DNA of 64,000 bases, taken from Acanthopleura granulata. Its lineage: Eukaryota; Mollusca; Polyplacophora; Chitonida; Chitonidae. A program made the position numbers and the translations under genes. The notes below the pieces were generated by a model. It saw only the letters and a list, made by a program, of their open reading frames with translations. It was not told the origin of the DNA and made no database searches. Positions 12,003 to 24,208 of the stretch are shown here, one piece after another (position 1 is the stretch's first letter; the number at the start of each line of letters is the position of its first letter). Where the stretch lies: positions 806,001-870,000 of the forward strand of contig JABBOT010000029.1 of assembly GCA_016165875.1 (NCBI GenBank). Direction: 5' to 3'.

Positions 12003-12613
12003 ATGGTGTTTAGTTTGTGCCATTATAATAGTACTTCTAATTATAATAGTATCAACCCCAAAACTGGACGCATCCAAAACTTGACGGAATCAAATTGTGC
12101 GTCAAGTTTTACAGGTTAAAGCCCTATTTAAAACTTGCATGATTGAAAACACGACAGAGTTTTAAATGGACCTTTAATCTGCAAAATCTTGACGCACAAA
12201 GCAGTCGCGTTTCAAAACATGACGTTGAGTTTTGATTCTATTGAGTTTTGTTGGTACCATTGTGCATGTGTAGGGATCATTTAGTTCCCAGAGTTTCGTT
12301 GCCTCATTTTCCTCTTAAATGTTTCGATGACAAACTTCAGAAAATAAATGGTCCCTAAACGTGCGTAATGATATAAGCAAAACTTGACTGACTCAAAACA
12401 CAACATCGACTGTGCATCACCTTTTTGCATGTTTAAGCGCCATTTAAAACTCGACGTCAAGTTTTAAATGACACTTAAACATGCAAAAAGTTGATGCAAC
12501 AACTCAACGTTGCGTTTTAAGATGTTGTATCTGTTCCAAAAGCCTACGGAATCAAAACTCAACATCGTGTTTTGGGGATAATGCAAGTGGTATTTTAATG
12601 GCACAAACGACAT
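12003..12613. mobile_element. Palindrome-rich foldback element with terminal inverted repeats
   Basis: The ends are inverted: GTTTGTGCCATTATAATAGT at the left, and on the opposite strand GTTTGTGCCATTAAAATACC from about 12613. The inner ends are CCCCAAAAC on both sides. Between them the words AAAACTTGACG and CGTCAAGTTTT recur in both orientations, including a strong hairpin centred near 12455 (TTTTTGCATGTTTAAG.. paired with CTTAAACATGCAAAAA). No coding capacity. It is a MITE or foldback transposon by structure. Confidence 0.7.
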
Positions 12614-13029
12614 AACTGGAAATCTATCACACTGCCATGGTTGTTGACTGAAGACAGCTTCTTGTCAATGCGTTTCTTCGGTCCTCCATAAGCAAAAGTC
12701 AATCAAATAACAGCAGTGCTCTCTACCCATATGACAAACATTACCAGAGAATTCAATAAAAGAACAAGTCATCATGAATAAGCACAGCTGGCATTATTTA
12801 TCAAGTAGAGGGCACTGCTGTTTAACGAGTTACAAGATTTGTTTCACATTTTAGAGGTTCAGAAACCTGAGTTTACCTCAATCTGCGTTGCATTCCCACT
12901 GTTTAAAGTAAGTTTATAGTTAGAGGTGAACTGTGCCGGTTGATTAATTTTTTGGCAAATAAAGGCAGAGTATATCTTAGAGCTACCTGAAACATGGAGT
13001 CAAACTGATTTAATGAACAGAAATCGCAA

Positions 13030-13950
13030 GATGTTTTTAAAAAAAATTTTTCGTATTGTAATATGCTTTTGAACTGAGTTTTGTGAAGCATTGTATTCTC
13101 TACACGCTTATCTGCCCTTGATGTCCCAGTAGTGTATGACGCCATTTTGTGCGGCAATGAACACTGCTAATCACTCAACGAATCACAATGGGATTATCCT
13201 TGATGCCTTTCCATCGGATCCCTCCATGAGAGGAAAATGTATAATTGCCGTTCAACCATGTATATACATATATATTTCTATTTTCTACAATTTAAAACAC
13301 TCAGCAAATGCATTCTTTTTGTTTCGATCATTTTTGTTATATCACAGATATATTGTTCAGTGAAGTAAAATGAAAAATAGAACCAAGGCAGTTCACCTTA
13401 AAGATGTGAAAGGTGAACCGTTACAGGTCAATTTTTCACTGTACTTCAATAAATGATCTGTCTATGATATTAAAAAAAATGATGCAAACAAAAATGCATC
13501 TGCTGAGTGTTTTTACTTGTAGAAATTAAAAATAAATTTAAACAAAAATTTCCAAGAAGAAAATCCCATATCACCTGTCTGCCCTTGAATGGTACTAGTG
13601 TGCCAGATATGCGTGAGGTGACTGTGGTATTTCCAGTTACAAAGTTCCAAGTTTTTAGTCTGTTTGCTGGATCTAAACAAATCTCCTTAAAATGGCTAGG
13701 TCTTAGACTGCTTAATCAGTACAAAATAGTCACGTCGCATGGCAATAATCCATTTTCTTCACGGGTTCGATGGGAAGACATGAAAACTATTCCCATCGTA
13801 ATTCCGTGTGATTAGCACAGTTGATTGCTGCATAAAACTGTATAACGCCACTAGGACGTCATACACTAGGGGCAATGTAGGGCAGATAAGCATGCAGAGA
13901 ATACCAAACTACACGGCCTTAAAAAAAATACTTTTCAAAAATCTAGAGAG
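13030..13950. mobile_element. Element with long (about 170-220 bp) imperfect terminal inverted repeats
   Basis: The left arm (13030-13235) and the reverse complement of the right arm (13725-13950) share, in order, GTATTCTCT, GCTTATCTGCCCT, CTAGTGTATGACG, CTGCTAATCAC and CGATGGGAA/CAATGGGAT with CCCATCG. The central ~490 bp contains an open frame at 13507-13815 with no recognisable domain. The structure suggests a non-autonomous DNA transposon. Confidence 0.65.
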
Positions 13951-14519
13951 TGTTATTCTTTAAATTCTTTGGCTCCGTGTTTCAGATAATTCTGTACCAA
14001 TTTTGTGTGAAAGAATTGATCAACCGAGAGAGTTCACCTGTAAGCTGTCCTAGAATAACAGATTTCTGACATTCTATATGCTCCATTCCATCTGGTTGAG
14101 TCCACTGATGAAATACAGGATCTTGGATGGAACTGCCTGCCATTTCTTGGTAGACCTGATCCCTGTGCACAGGTTAAGATTCACTAGGCACCTGAAAAGA
14201 CGGAGATCAACGATTGCATTATGAAAGGAATCTACAGCTTAAGTCAAGTGAATTATATAAAAATTTACCCAGAGTAAGCTGCTTAAATGGATTTGTCAAC
14301 TCTTTTGATTAGATTACATAAATAATGTGATAGTTAGGATGAATCCAAGTGATAATAGTAAAGGTCTTGAGCTTTTTGACATGGTGGTTCTACTTCCCAC
14401 AATATCTGCAGTGCTGCCTCACTGAAGCACCATGCCATCAGTCATTGGACATGATCAGGTCACATTGTTCAGAAACCAGACCAAACAGCCCTTGACATAT
14501 CCTAAGTACATGTACTAAG

Positions 14520-14840
14520 TACATGTATGTATGCTTGGGTTTAACTTCGTACAATTTTTGGGTTGTATGACAACGAAGAGTCCTTAGAAGGTATATATAG
14601 TGTGTCTTCTTTAGCGGCAAGTCCATGCCGCTACTGGAACATAATGCGAAAGACACCAGATATGACACCCCACCAAGTCACATTATACTGACAATGGGCC
14701 AACCATCCTTGTTTCCTTGCTCTAATCTCTGAGTGCTGATCGTCATTTTTAATGTCTTTGGTATGACCCCACCCCGGTTTGATCCGAGATCTCCCGATCC
14801 CGAGGCAGATGCTCTAGCCACCAGGCTACCGAGGCAGTTC
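14520..14840 (-). repeat. SINE-B copy
   Basis: Read on the minus strand, a tRNA-like head (GCCTCGGTAGCCTGGTGGCT with box-B-like GGATCAAACC) leads to GGTCATACCAAAGAC, then GTCAGTATAATGTGACTTGG. The 3' end is GAAGTTAAACCCAAGCATAC. The same order of blocks is found at 15543-15875 and 59198-59530. It sits just beyond the terminal exon's acceptor in the last intron of the zinc-finger gene. Confidence 0.75.
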
Positions 14841-15542
14841 TGAGTACTAAGCAAAAAATTATCAAGTACCATTTTTAAAGTAAAAAAATGACCTGAATGG
14901 GGGACTGTATCAGCAATCATTCGAAAACAGGTCATCATTCCAAGCACTTCTCTATTACTGTAAAGATTACAGGAAGCTACAATTGGATCTTTATTGTTGA
15001 TTGGGTTTTATCATGTATGACATTGTGGCTAAATGAGGAGAAAACCAGAGATACATGAGTAAATTATTGACATTTGGGAAGTAACAGACAAACTTTCTCA
15101 CATGCGATTTCAAACTGTCTGCTCCCATACTGCATGATTAAATGGGAAGGCAGCACAAATGACTATTCCAGCCTTGTCAATAATGTCACCACAGATAATC
15201 TTTTGTGGACACTTATGGTTCATATAAAAATATGCCCCAAATAGTAATATTTATGTGAATCATTCCTTTTTAAGTACATTTTCATAACAAAATTGTTTGG
15301 CCAAGACAGCCTGAGGAAATCACAGGCAGTTGACAAATAATTTCTTACCTCTGATTAAACTCCATGGTTCCCACTAATCCCACATCATAGGACAGGTTCA
15401 GCACATAATATGCTGCAAACACCATACTTATGGCGTTCATAAGGTTTGCAATATTTTGAGCCACAACAGTTTTCTCCACCACAAGTCCAGAATATCACGT
15501 GTTCAAAAGAAAGAGCACATACAATTCATGTGGAATATATAT

Positions 15543-15875
15543 ATGCTTGGGTTTTACGTTGCACTCAGCAATTTTTCAGTCACATGACGATGAAGAGCCC
15601 CTTGAATGTAGACATGCTGTGTCTCCTTGTGGCAGGGAGAGTCCATGCCGCCAAGGTGCTGCACCACTGTCAGACTGCAGCATCACGTTGAAGACACAAC
15701 ACATGACATCCTACCCAGTTATATTATACTGACATCGGGCCAACCAGTCCTTGCAGCATGCAACCACCACCACCTTTTAAAGCCTTTAGTATGATCCAAC
15801 CCAGGACGGATCTTGAATCTCCTGACCCCGAGGCAAACATTCCAACCGCCAGGCCACCAAGGCAGTCCACCTGTG
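15543..15875 (-). repeat. SINE-B copy, near full length
   Basis: On the minus strand: head CTTGGTGGCCTGGCGGTTGG, body GGATCATACTAAAGGC and GTCAGTATAATATAACTGGG, 3' part GGCATGGACTCTCCCTGCCA and end CGTAAAACCCAAGCATA. It is inserted 5' of the penultimate exon of the zinc-finger gene, near its weak acceptor. Confidence 0.8.
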
Positions 15876-18800
15876 AAGTGTATCAGTTTGTGCTTTCTGA
15901 TGAGAACATTAACGATTTTCATTCTGACTACCCCGAGTTCAATTAACAAATACATGTAGTTTCATTAGGAAAACGTAAAGTCAAAAATGAACACATTTAT
16001 GAATGTCAACCTAAAGCAGGTCCCTCATATAAAGTTGCAGGACCAACTATAATCAAACAAATCCCTTCACCACTCACAAAAGTTGCAAGTGAACCAAAAT
16101 AAATCAATCAAACGTATATACTCACCAACGACAGCAATATGTGGTGTCAAGATTCTGGTCTGTCATTCAACTTCGTTCCCATTGGTGAATGCCTTCGACA
16201 CAAAAGTAAAGTGTTGATCAAAAAAACCCAGTACATCATCTCGAGAATGGCAAAAATAAGCATACGCTTACTTCACTGGGTCTAAATGTACATGTAGTAG
16301 TTGTAATTTACAATTATTCTATACAATTCCAGAATGCATTATCATACTTCAATCACATTTAAGTTTCTTTGCTAGTCATACTCGCTGGATAAGACTACAT
16401 CCCATGGGATACCGCAACATGCAACGTTGCAACACATCAATACATCAGGTAATAAATAAAACACTGTTTCTTGATAGACTGAACTATTTGCACCATCATA
16501 AAGATTTGTTTTCTCACGGTTCTTAGCCAATTCATCGTTGGTTTAAGTTACAAAATGTCTGGAGTCCAATTGTACACCTAGTGTACAATCTAATCAAGAA
16601 ATGTCAACTAGAGGATAACAGAATTACATAATCGGCCCTGGTTCTTATACTGAGTATACACTGCATCAAAGCATTAATACCAAAATCATGTAAGTTTAGA
16701 AAATAAAAAATATAATAAAAATGATAGTAGGTCCCACAGCACTCCTCTTCAAAAATATAGAAAAAATACAGGCGGATTCTGATAAAAATATAGGAAAAAT
16801 CTAGGAAGTTTTGTACTAAGTTATAGGAAAATATAATAAGCATTTAAACAAAACATAAGAATTCAAACTGTTTACAGATGTACTTATCAGAACAACACAA
16901 CCCATGTGGCCTTACAAACTTACCAACATCAAAATTGTACTGGTAGACAGTTCACACCTTAATTGCCCCCTTTAACTGATACTCTCGTGACCCAATAACA
17001 TTGTAACGAAGGGTGAACTGCCAGTCAGTACAATGTCAAGAAAACAGGCCACTTGGGAGGTAAGTCTCAGACAGGACATAATAATTATACGCAAAAACCA
17101 GCCGCAGCAGCAACATCAGACATTACAATTTTTTTGTGCGTGTTGTGTGAAAATATAGGAATTATAGGAGGTTTTTTACAAAATATAGGAAAATATCAGA
17201 GGTTGTCAGAAATACAGGAAAATATACGAAATATGGGAGCACTGAGAGCCCTGTGACAGAATAAAAAGTTTTGCCCACCTAAAGTACTGATCCCAGCTAT
17301 TAAAAAAAAAAATTTAAGAGCAAATTCTTAAGGAAGTCTTTTTGTTTAGCTTAAAGACCTAAAAAACGCAGCTCTATATCTTACCATATAAATGTGTGCA
17401 TGTTTACCTCATACTCTTTGATGAGAAGATCAGGTCCTTCACCAAAGCACAGAGCCATGAGTTTGATGAGTAATGCGTCATTCATCGAGGTTTCTTGTAC
17501 AGATGCGAGTCTTTTGCAGATTTTCCTTCACCCCTTTAGTCTTGCTTCTTTTTTCTCTGATGAAGCTCAGAAGTCGATCGCATTTTTCTGATACACTTTT
17601 CTTAAGTTGACCCTCCAGATCAATTCCAGTTAGATGTTTGAAGTGTGCCATCATGTATTGGTATTCTAACAGAAGTGGCCACTCTTCCATTATAAATCAG
17701 ATTGTTGGGATAGGGTTTTTCTTGTTTATGACGGAACATTGGAGAGCATATGTTAAATAAATGTATGTTCTGTCTCTTTCAGTGTCTCTCTTCGATTCTA
17801 TCTTCAGTGCTTCTTTACATAGAAAAGTCTTCATCCTTTGAAGTTCGTCCTCACTGGTTCCATCTGGAATTTTGGGGTCAAAATTTACACTTCCGTAATC
17901 TGCGGCTCTTGCCACTTTGAGGCTATTTCTGTCTTCCCCACCATGACAACTGTCGAAAGGCCTTTTCAGACCCCTCCCATATGCATTTACCATCCGGTCG
18001 GCCATTTGCTGCACAAGGCTAGACACACCGTTTCCCAAGATCTCCTCTCCAACAATATCGCAGAATGACTTCGGATGTCTCACACACAATGTGGTGGCAA
18101 GAAGTTCTATATTTTTTCTCCCAGACAGTCAAGTATGTGACTTGATTTCAACACAAAGGATACAAATAATTTCTAGTCTTAGGTGAGATTTAGGCATTTC
18201 ACGTTTTTTGCACGCCTCAATCAGATCAGGTGGGAACTTGCCGCATGGAATGCAGAATGAGGCAGTCCAGTTCTGTGCTGTAGAAACCACATGGACACTG
18301 GTTTCAGACGAACTGGTGGAAGGACTGGCTTCACTCAAAGTTGCTAATTCTGTATCACTGAAATCTGAAAAGAAGATTTCAATCTAAGAGAGCTTTATAC
18401 AGCAAAACCACTAAGTCACACATCATTTGCTACATGATAAATATACCTGTGAAATAAAACAATTTAAAGCATAAAATGGTATTGTCCTAGGGGTATTAAT
18501 AACCATAATGGTTTGAGGATAGGGTTATTAAAGACGCAAAATAACTATCATGCACCCAGAAATACCTGCATTGACAATTTGGTTGCAATGACAATATCTG
18601 GAGTTTTTGCCCAAAACAGTATTGGAGACAGCTGTTCAGAACATTCGCCATGGTCAACTAATATAATGTCAGAAAGAAGTAAATTATTTTCATTAAAGGG
18701 GCATACCTCCATAAATTGTCTGACCAGGCTAGTTTTCAATAGGCTGGGCTTTACAGATACTTCAACCATTGCTATGGACAAACTCAACAGACATGACAGA

Positions 18801-19117
18801 TGTTCATGATGGAAACAAAACCAGAGCCAAATGGTCACAATTTTTTGACGACTGCAATGAGTCTGAATATGCTTCTGTATTAAGCTTATCAAACTGCAGG
18901 TCAATATAAACACCAGAAAAGAAGAAAACGCAGTGCAAAATGACTACGACCTGGTCCTTGGTAAAAAAAAAATAAATAAAAAAAAATGTTTGGTTCAATT
19001 TTGAACGAAATGATTTCATAACCTCATTTTGCAACAGAACTTACAGGGATTGGATTCCTGTCCAAACTTAAGCCTCTATTTTCGCGGCCTGATTTGTGTT
19101 TTTATGCTATACACGCA

Positions 19118-19600
19118 CTTAAAGGGAAAGACCCCATAAAATAAACTTAAGGTGACTGAAAAGATCATTAAAAACTGTATCTAAAAATACCTTTTTAGAT
19201 TCTTTTTCAAAAAATAAATGCAGTCAGATGTTTTGATTGTATGGTGGGTTTTATGGACCATCTTGGCAATGTGGCTCACGAGTGACGTCACAACTTTTTG
19301 TACACCTTTATGTTCAGCTCTGAATACTCTTCTTGTGAAGAGTACTCCTATAATGTTTGCCTGTGTATGGAAAGTATAAATATGACATCAAATTTCTGCT
19401 TTAAGGCAACAGAAGACAGCATGACATCAGTGCTGAACCACATCATCAATATGGTCCATAAAACCTACCATACAATCCAAAACATTTGACTGCGTATATT
19501 TGGGTGAAAACAGTCTTCAGGGAAAGTATTTTCAGATACAGTTTTTAATGGTCTTTTCACTCACCCTCAGTTCATTTTTACGAGGCCTTACCCTTTAATA
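19118..19600. mobile_element. Inverted-repeat (MITE-like) element in an intron of the zinc-finger gene
   Basis: The left arm 19118-19275 and the reverse complement of 19430-19600 match through CATTAAAAACTGTATCTRAA, ATTGTATGGTRGGTTTTATG and GACCAT, with outer ends TTAAAGGGAAAGACC and TTAAAGGGTAAGGCC. The arms are about 150 bp around a ~150-bp centre. There is no coding capacity. Confidence 0.8.
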
Positions 19601-22600
19601 TTACTGCAGCTGCATTATGGTGGAAGGAAATTAGAGATATCCCCGACCTGTGAAACACAGAAGAGCATATGTCACAGAATAATGACATCTTGCGTTAAAT
19701 AATCCATGTATGTTAAACTGTCCAAAAAGTGGTATTTACCATAACAGAATCTACTTAAATGTGAGATGACATGCAGAAATTACACGCAAAACTTTCATTG
19801 CAGGCAGATGGTATCACTTCTTCACAGGACATCACACTTCAGCAGTTTTGGTAATAGTCCTATATCAAAACAGGTCTATTAAGTATTGGGGACCAAGAAT
19901 GGTTTGGGTCGAACTAAAAAGAACTTATTTCGGTGCAAAGCATGAACTGGCTAGCGTCCACCTTGACAGCGGCCAAGATTGGTTGAATTTAAATCTAACC
20001 TGATCTTCCACTTCCACGTGCTAGAAGATGTTGTGCGAACCCCTGAAAAAGTTAATATAATTAAATTTATATCTAATATTATTAAAATGCCAGTGCTTTA
20101 TAAACATAATTAACAAATCTCCAGAAATAAATCCTACTTTAACAAAATTTCATATTTATAACCATTGTAAGATGGTAAGATCTACGAATATCAGAGAGAA
20201 TGACCACATTTTGGGTAACAGAACATAATGTTGCCTGCTTCTTATAACGATAAATGTGGTTTCCAAGTTTTGTAACTACATGCAAATAGTTTGCCATCAT
20301 TCTTTGAAAGGCTCACCTGAAAACACGCTTGAAAGTAAGGGGTGACAGACTTTGGTAACATTGGCAAATTGGGCCATAAATGCCATGTCAACACTCAAAA
20401 ATCTTGGGAAATTAGAAATAACTGTTCATGCAGCTAACCTCTAAGTTGTAATATCTGGTCAAGTGAGGTGCACAAGTGTCTAAATTTCAGGTTCCCCTTC
20501 GACCTAAAATTAAACTCATCTTACTTTACCAAAGTTAAGTGTAGAGATGAGCCGCACATTATTCATTAACTATGGTCTCACAGGTTGATTTTATGAACAT
20601 TTATACTAATTCATCGTCTGTTTCATTCTTTGAAAATAAGCCTAGACTGGGTGTGAAATGTGGATGGGGAACAAACTAAAAGTCACAAAAGTAAAGACAG
20701 CCTGATACAATATACCCAAATTAGTGGAATGCATATAGCTTGGAGAATAAAATACATGCACATACCTGAAAACATAGTCTGAATTTTTGCCTGTATTTTG
20801 CGATACTGAATGGGAGACAAAAGATCTGACAAGTCCTTTTCAGGATGGATATACTATTTGTCCCCTCTTGTTGACACTCCCATTTCCGTAAGTTTCTGAA
20901 AAACATATTCACTTTGCAGTGGAGGCAATCCCCACATTGCAATGGTTTCAGCAACTTCCTCATCTCCTTGACTTTCAACCAGCCCCTCCTGCCAGATCTG
21001 CTCAGTATCTGCAAAAACAAGAGTATGACTGTCTTTAATATGAACTCCTTAATCTCTATACTGCTGCAGTTTTGGGACATTAATTAAGATTAAGAACAGA
21101 TTTATATATGTAGAAAGTACTGCAATTAAATTCAGAAAACAGGGCCTTTTAAGTCATAAAACAGGGATGGTACAAAACCAAACGAAACTTCATCAGTTAA
21201 ACCAAGACAAAATATAACATTGCATCCTGGGATACCTAATTTTTGTATGTTACAGGGTGCTAGAACAATTTCAAAATTTCAAGTTGGCCATTTTTACCTG
21301 TGAATGAAACCTTTGGCATGTAGTATAACAAACTTGAAAATTTCACACATCTGAAAATCACAACTTCAGAAAAAAGCTCTGTGGCCACAAGTTCCACAAC
21401 AGGAAACTAATGTGGGAAGGCATCCTCAATTAGATCCTGCCAATCATCCAGGTTAGTCAGAAAATCTAGAAAAACTAGAGCAGGGCAAAGTAGAGCTAAT
21501 CCATGGAAATGAGTTCATGTTTCACGGCTATGAAAGTCTTGTCCCCAACTTCATACAGTTGAAGGCATCTGGTATTATCCAGCAGAGAACACTGAACACA
21601 GGCAACTCCTGTTGCTATCCTAGGTTGAAAGTGAAACTCATCCAGACTGAGATCAGCAATTTCACTAATTTCATACAGGTTCATGTCTGATACATACTTT
21701 CCAATGTACTGTTTCATAATAAAATGAACAGTCTTAGCTGCCATCATAAGAACAAGGAATATCCTTCCCAAGTTCAGACAGTGATCTATTTTGCGAAGAA
21801 CTAGAACCTTGCCTCGTCTACATTCTCTACCACGTACAGTTATTCAGTCAACAATACAAGTGTCATCTCCAGAAATGAGGGAATTACTCTCGACAACAGC
21901 TTGTACATGGTCATTATACAAGTCAATATGAAGAGGAACTGCATCACTGAAATCCACTTCTTGCCCAAAAAGATCCCCTATACAGTAGTAAGCTTGCAGA
22001 AGTTGATGTCTGCGAGACAAAGTTCTGGTAATGTTTTGTAAAGTTTTGGCTCTGTCTAGCACACTTCTTAAAGTAGCTATGCTTGGACTCGAATCTCTAA
22101 GTCCAAACCCGCACTAACAGTCAAAAATGTAGGATTAGCTCAGGGTAATGGCAAAGGTAGTGATGTTTCAGTTTGAGCTTGTTCTCCAGAAACTGTGATA
22201 ATCATACTTCTATATACTGCTCAATGTACACTCGGCAGAGTAACTTGTTGCTTAGATATCTTAGGTGTCATAAAAAGCTGTGAAATTTTATGCAAAAGTA
22301 TAAGATTCTCCCAGACAGCATCAGAAGTGTCCTCTATCCTGTTAACAATCACCAGTGGAGTAAGTCGTAACAAGCACCATGTCTGCTGAGCTTGACCACC
22401 AATTTTCTCTCCCTTCTTCAAATCATCAGCATTTGGTTTGTCAAGGGCATCATCTTGCAAGAATTTAGAAGTTCAGAACTTTCTTCCCAAATACTCCCAA
22501 GAGAACCACCTTCTTGTGGAAATGAAGTATGTAAAATACAATGCCAGATCGCACTGGAGAACCCCTTCAAACAAATCATGTGTTAACCACAGGGGTAAAC

Positions 22601-24208
22601 CTGGACTGCATACATGAAAGCATGTCATCTGGTTAAATAAAGAATCAAATTTCACAGCTTCAAAATTGTCAAGCTGCTTATCATTTTGAACTCTGATCAG
22701 AGATTTTTTGCATGCATTTATGTCACACTTCATTCCTAGAAAACAGGACTGCTAAATAATATCTACACTTGTGAAGTGCACTGCTAAAGTTCTCCACAAA
22801 TCCGCCAAAGCAGTGACTCCAAAGGTTATCACTTGCAATAAACAATGTTCCACGTATATTACACCTTAAACCAAATGTGGGTATATCTATTCCACTTTCA
22901 ATTGTCTTTAGATCATTCATCAAAAGCTTTCTTCTGGCCGGAGTAAACAAAGTCTGCTTCTTTGCAGAGTAAAACTAGATGAACTGGGTCAATCTCTGAC
23001 CGACAAAATGAACTAAGATTTCCCAAAATGAAATATATGGCAAGTGTTTTATGTTTCTTCTTGGCACTCCTTAATGGGTTCACAACTTCAAACGCATCTT
23101 GATACAGAATAATTTTCAAAGATGAGGATTCTTCTCTGAACAAATCATTTGATTTAAAAACATTTCCATCTAAAGAGTCATGTAAATCACCATTTTCCGG
23201 CCTGGTTTCTGGGTGTAAATATTGGCCTTTGACAGTTTCATCGTGGAATATGGCTTGCAGAGTTTTGATGATAGGAATATAATGACAAAAGCTTTTTTTG
23301 TGTTTAGAATTAAGACCAAGATACAGTTCAACAGGTGCAACAAATCGAAATTTGTCTTTGTAATACTTTGCATTCTAAGAACCTGTCTTTTCTTCCATGA
23401 CATCTTTGAAAAATGTCACAATCAAATGTCTGTTTAACAACAGAAATGATAATCTCTTCTGATAAATCTCTACCCAGCAATGCACTTCTCAGCTTTGACT
23501 GAAGTATTTTCTGATTTAGTACCTTTATACTTTTGAGTTCATCAACCAAGGTCTGAATTACTGCATTCGTGACATGGTGTTTGCTTTGAAGTCTTAAATA
23601 AAGTAAGGCAAGATTTTTTTCAATTCCTTTTGAAAGAATTTTATAACTTTGACTGTCAGCTGACACACACTTTACTGTGTTGCTTACAAACTGGTTTGCA
23701 CAATCCGAATTGCTACTGTTGTTCTCAGGCAATTGTTCGGTCAACTCTACCTCGGCGAATGATTGATAGTAGCTGACACACAGACTGAAAGGAGATGAAT
23801 TTCTATGATTTCGAGAAATATGTGCCTTAAATGCCGACTGCTTTGTAAAATTACGTTCACACTGCACTGAATTCTGTCTCCAGTGCGTATGTGCTGCCTT
23901 AAATGAGCCACCAAAGATTTTACACTGTCTATGGAAATGTCACTACAGGTAGCTTCAAAGACACGCTTCAACTCCACTGCATCATGTCGAGTTTGTAGGT
24001 CTCTGACATCGCGCCGCTCGTTCTGATGACACCGTGTAACATGCTGTCGAATAGCCGAAGTCGAAGTAGAGCCAGACGACACGCAATTCCTCACACCGCA
24101 AGGAAATCGGGCTTTAGGCGTGTTAGAGTGAATTCTCCTGCAGTACCCCCAATACTCTGTCACAGAAACGCAACTAAAATCACAGAGCCTACACTCAAAC
24201 ATAGCCAA

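Larger units (their letters stand above)
14074..24208 (-). pseudogene. Multi-exon C2H2 zinc-finger / transposase-like / SAM-like gene, broken
   Basis: Coherent exons run from 24208 to 14074. A ~2.7-kb first exon (24208 to ~21490) starts MAMFECRLC with C2H2 fingers (C..C..H..H near residues 5-25, 32-62 and a broken one near 23870). A conserved middle follows with HVCSPGLPLWLTHDLFEGV, GQAQQTWCLLRLTPLVI and RRHQLLQAYYCIGDLFGQ. Later exons are 21008-20766 (SAM-like, DLSDLLSPIQYRKIQ), 18364-17408 (NWTASFCIPCGKFPPDLIEA; VRHPKSFCDIVGEE; EEWPLLLEYQYMMAHF), ~15473-15349 (ISMVFAAYYVLNLSYDVG) and terminal 14191-14074. Most splice sites are consensus and phases agree (20766/18364 phase 1). Breaks: a frameshift at ~23867; a TAG plus frameshift near 23390; a frameshift near 22930; TAG at ~20858; TGA at 18129 and 17697; a frameshift near 17500. 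From memory it matches long uncharacterised animal proteins, multicopy in fish and cnidarians, whose C-termini are annotated as SAMD3-like. The biochemical function is unknown. Confidence 0.7.

Noticed and set aside
17697..18129. Selenocysteine recoding of the in-frame TGA codons in the zinc-finger gene
   Set aside because: TAG stops and frameshifts also occur in the same gene, and no reason for selenocysteine in this family is known. Decay is simpler.
23747..23870. Intron explaining the frame change in the zinc-finger region
   Set aside because: The two cysteine codons of the finger (TGC and TGT) are separated by only two bases, so a small deletion fits and there is no room for an intron.
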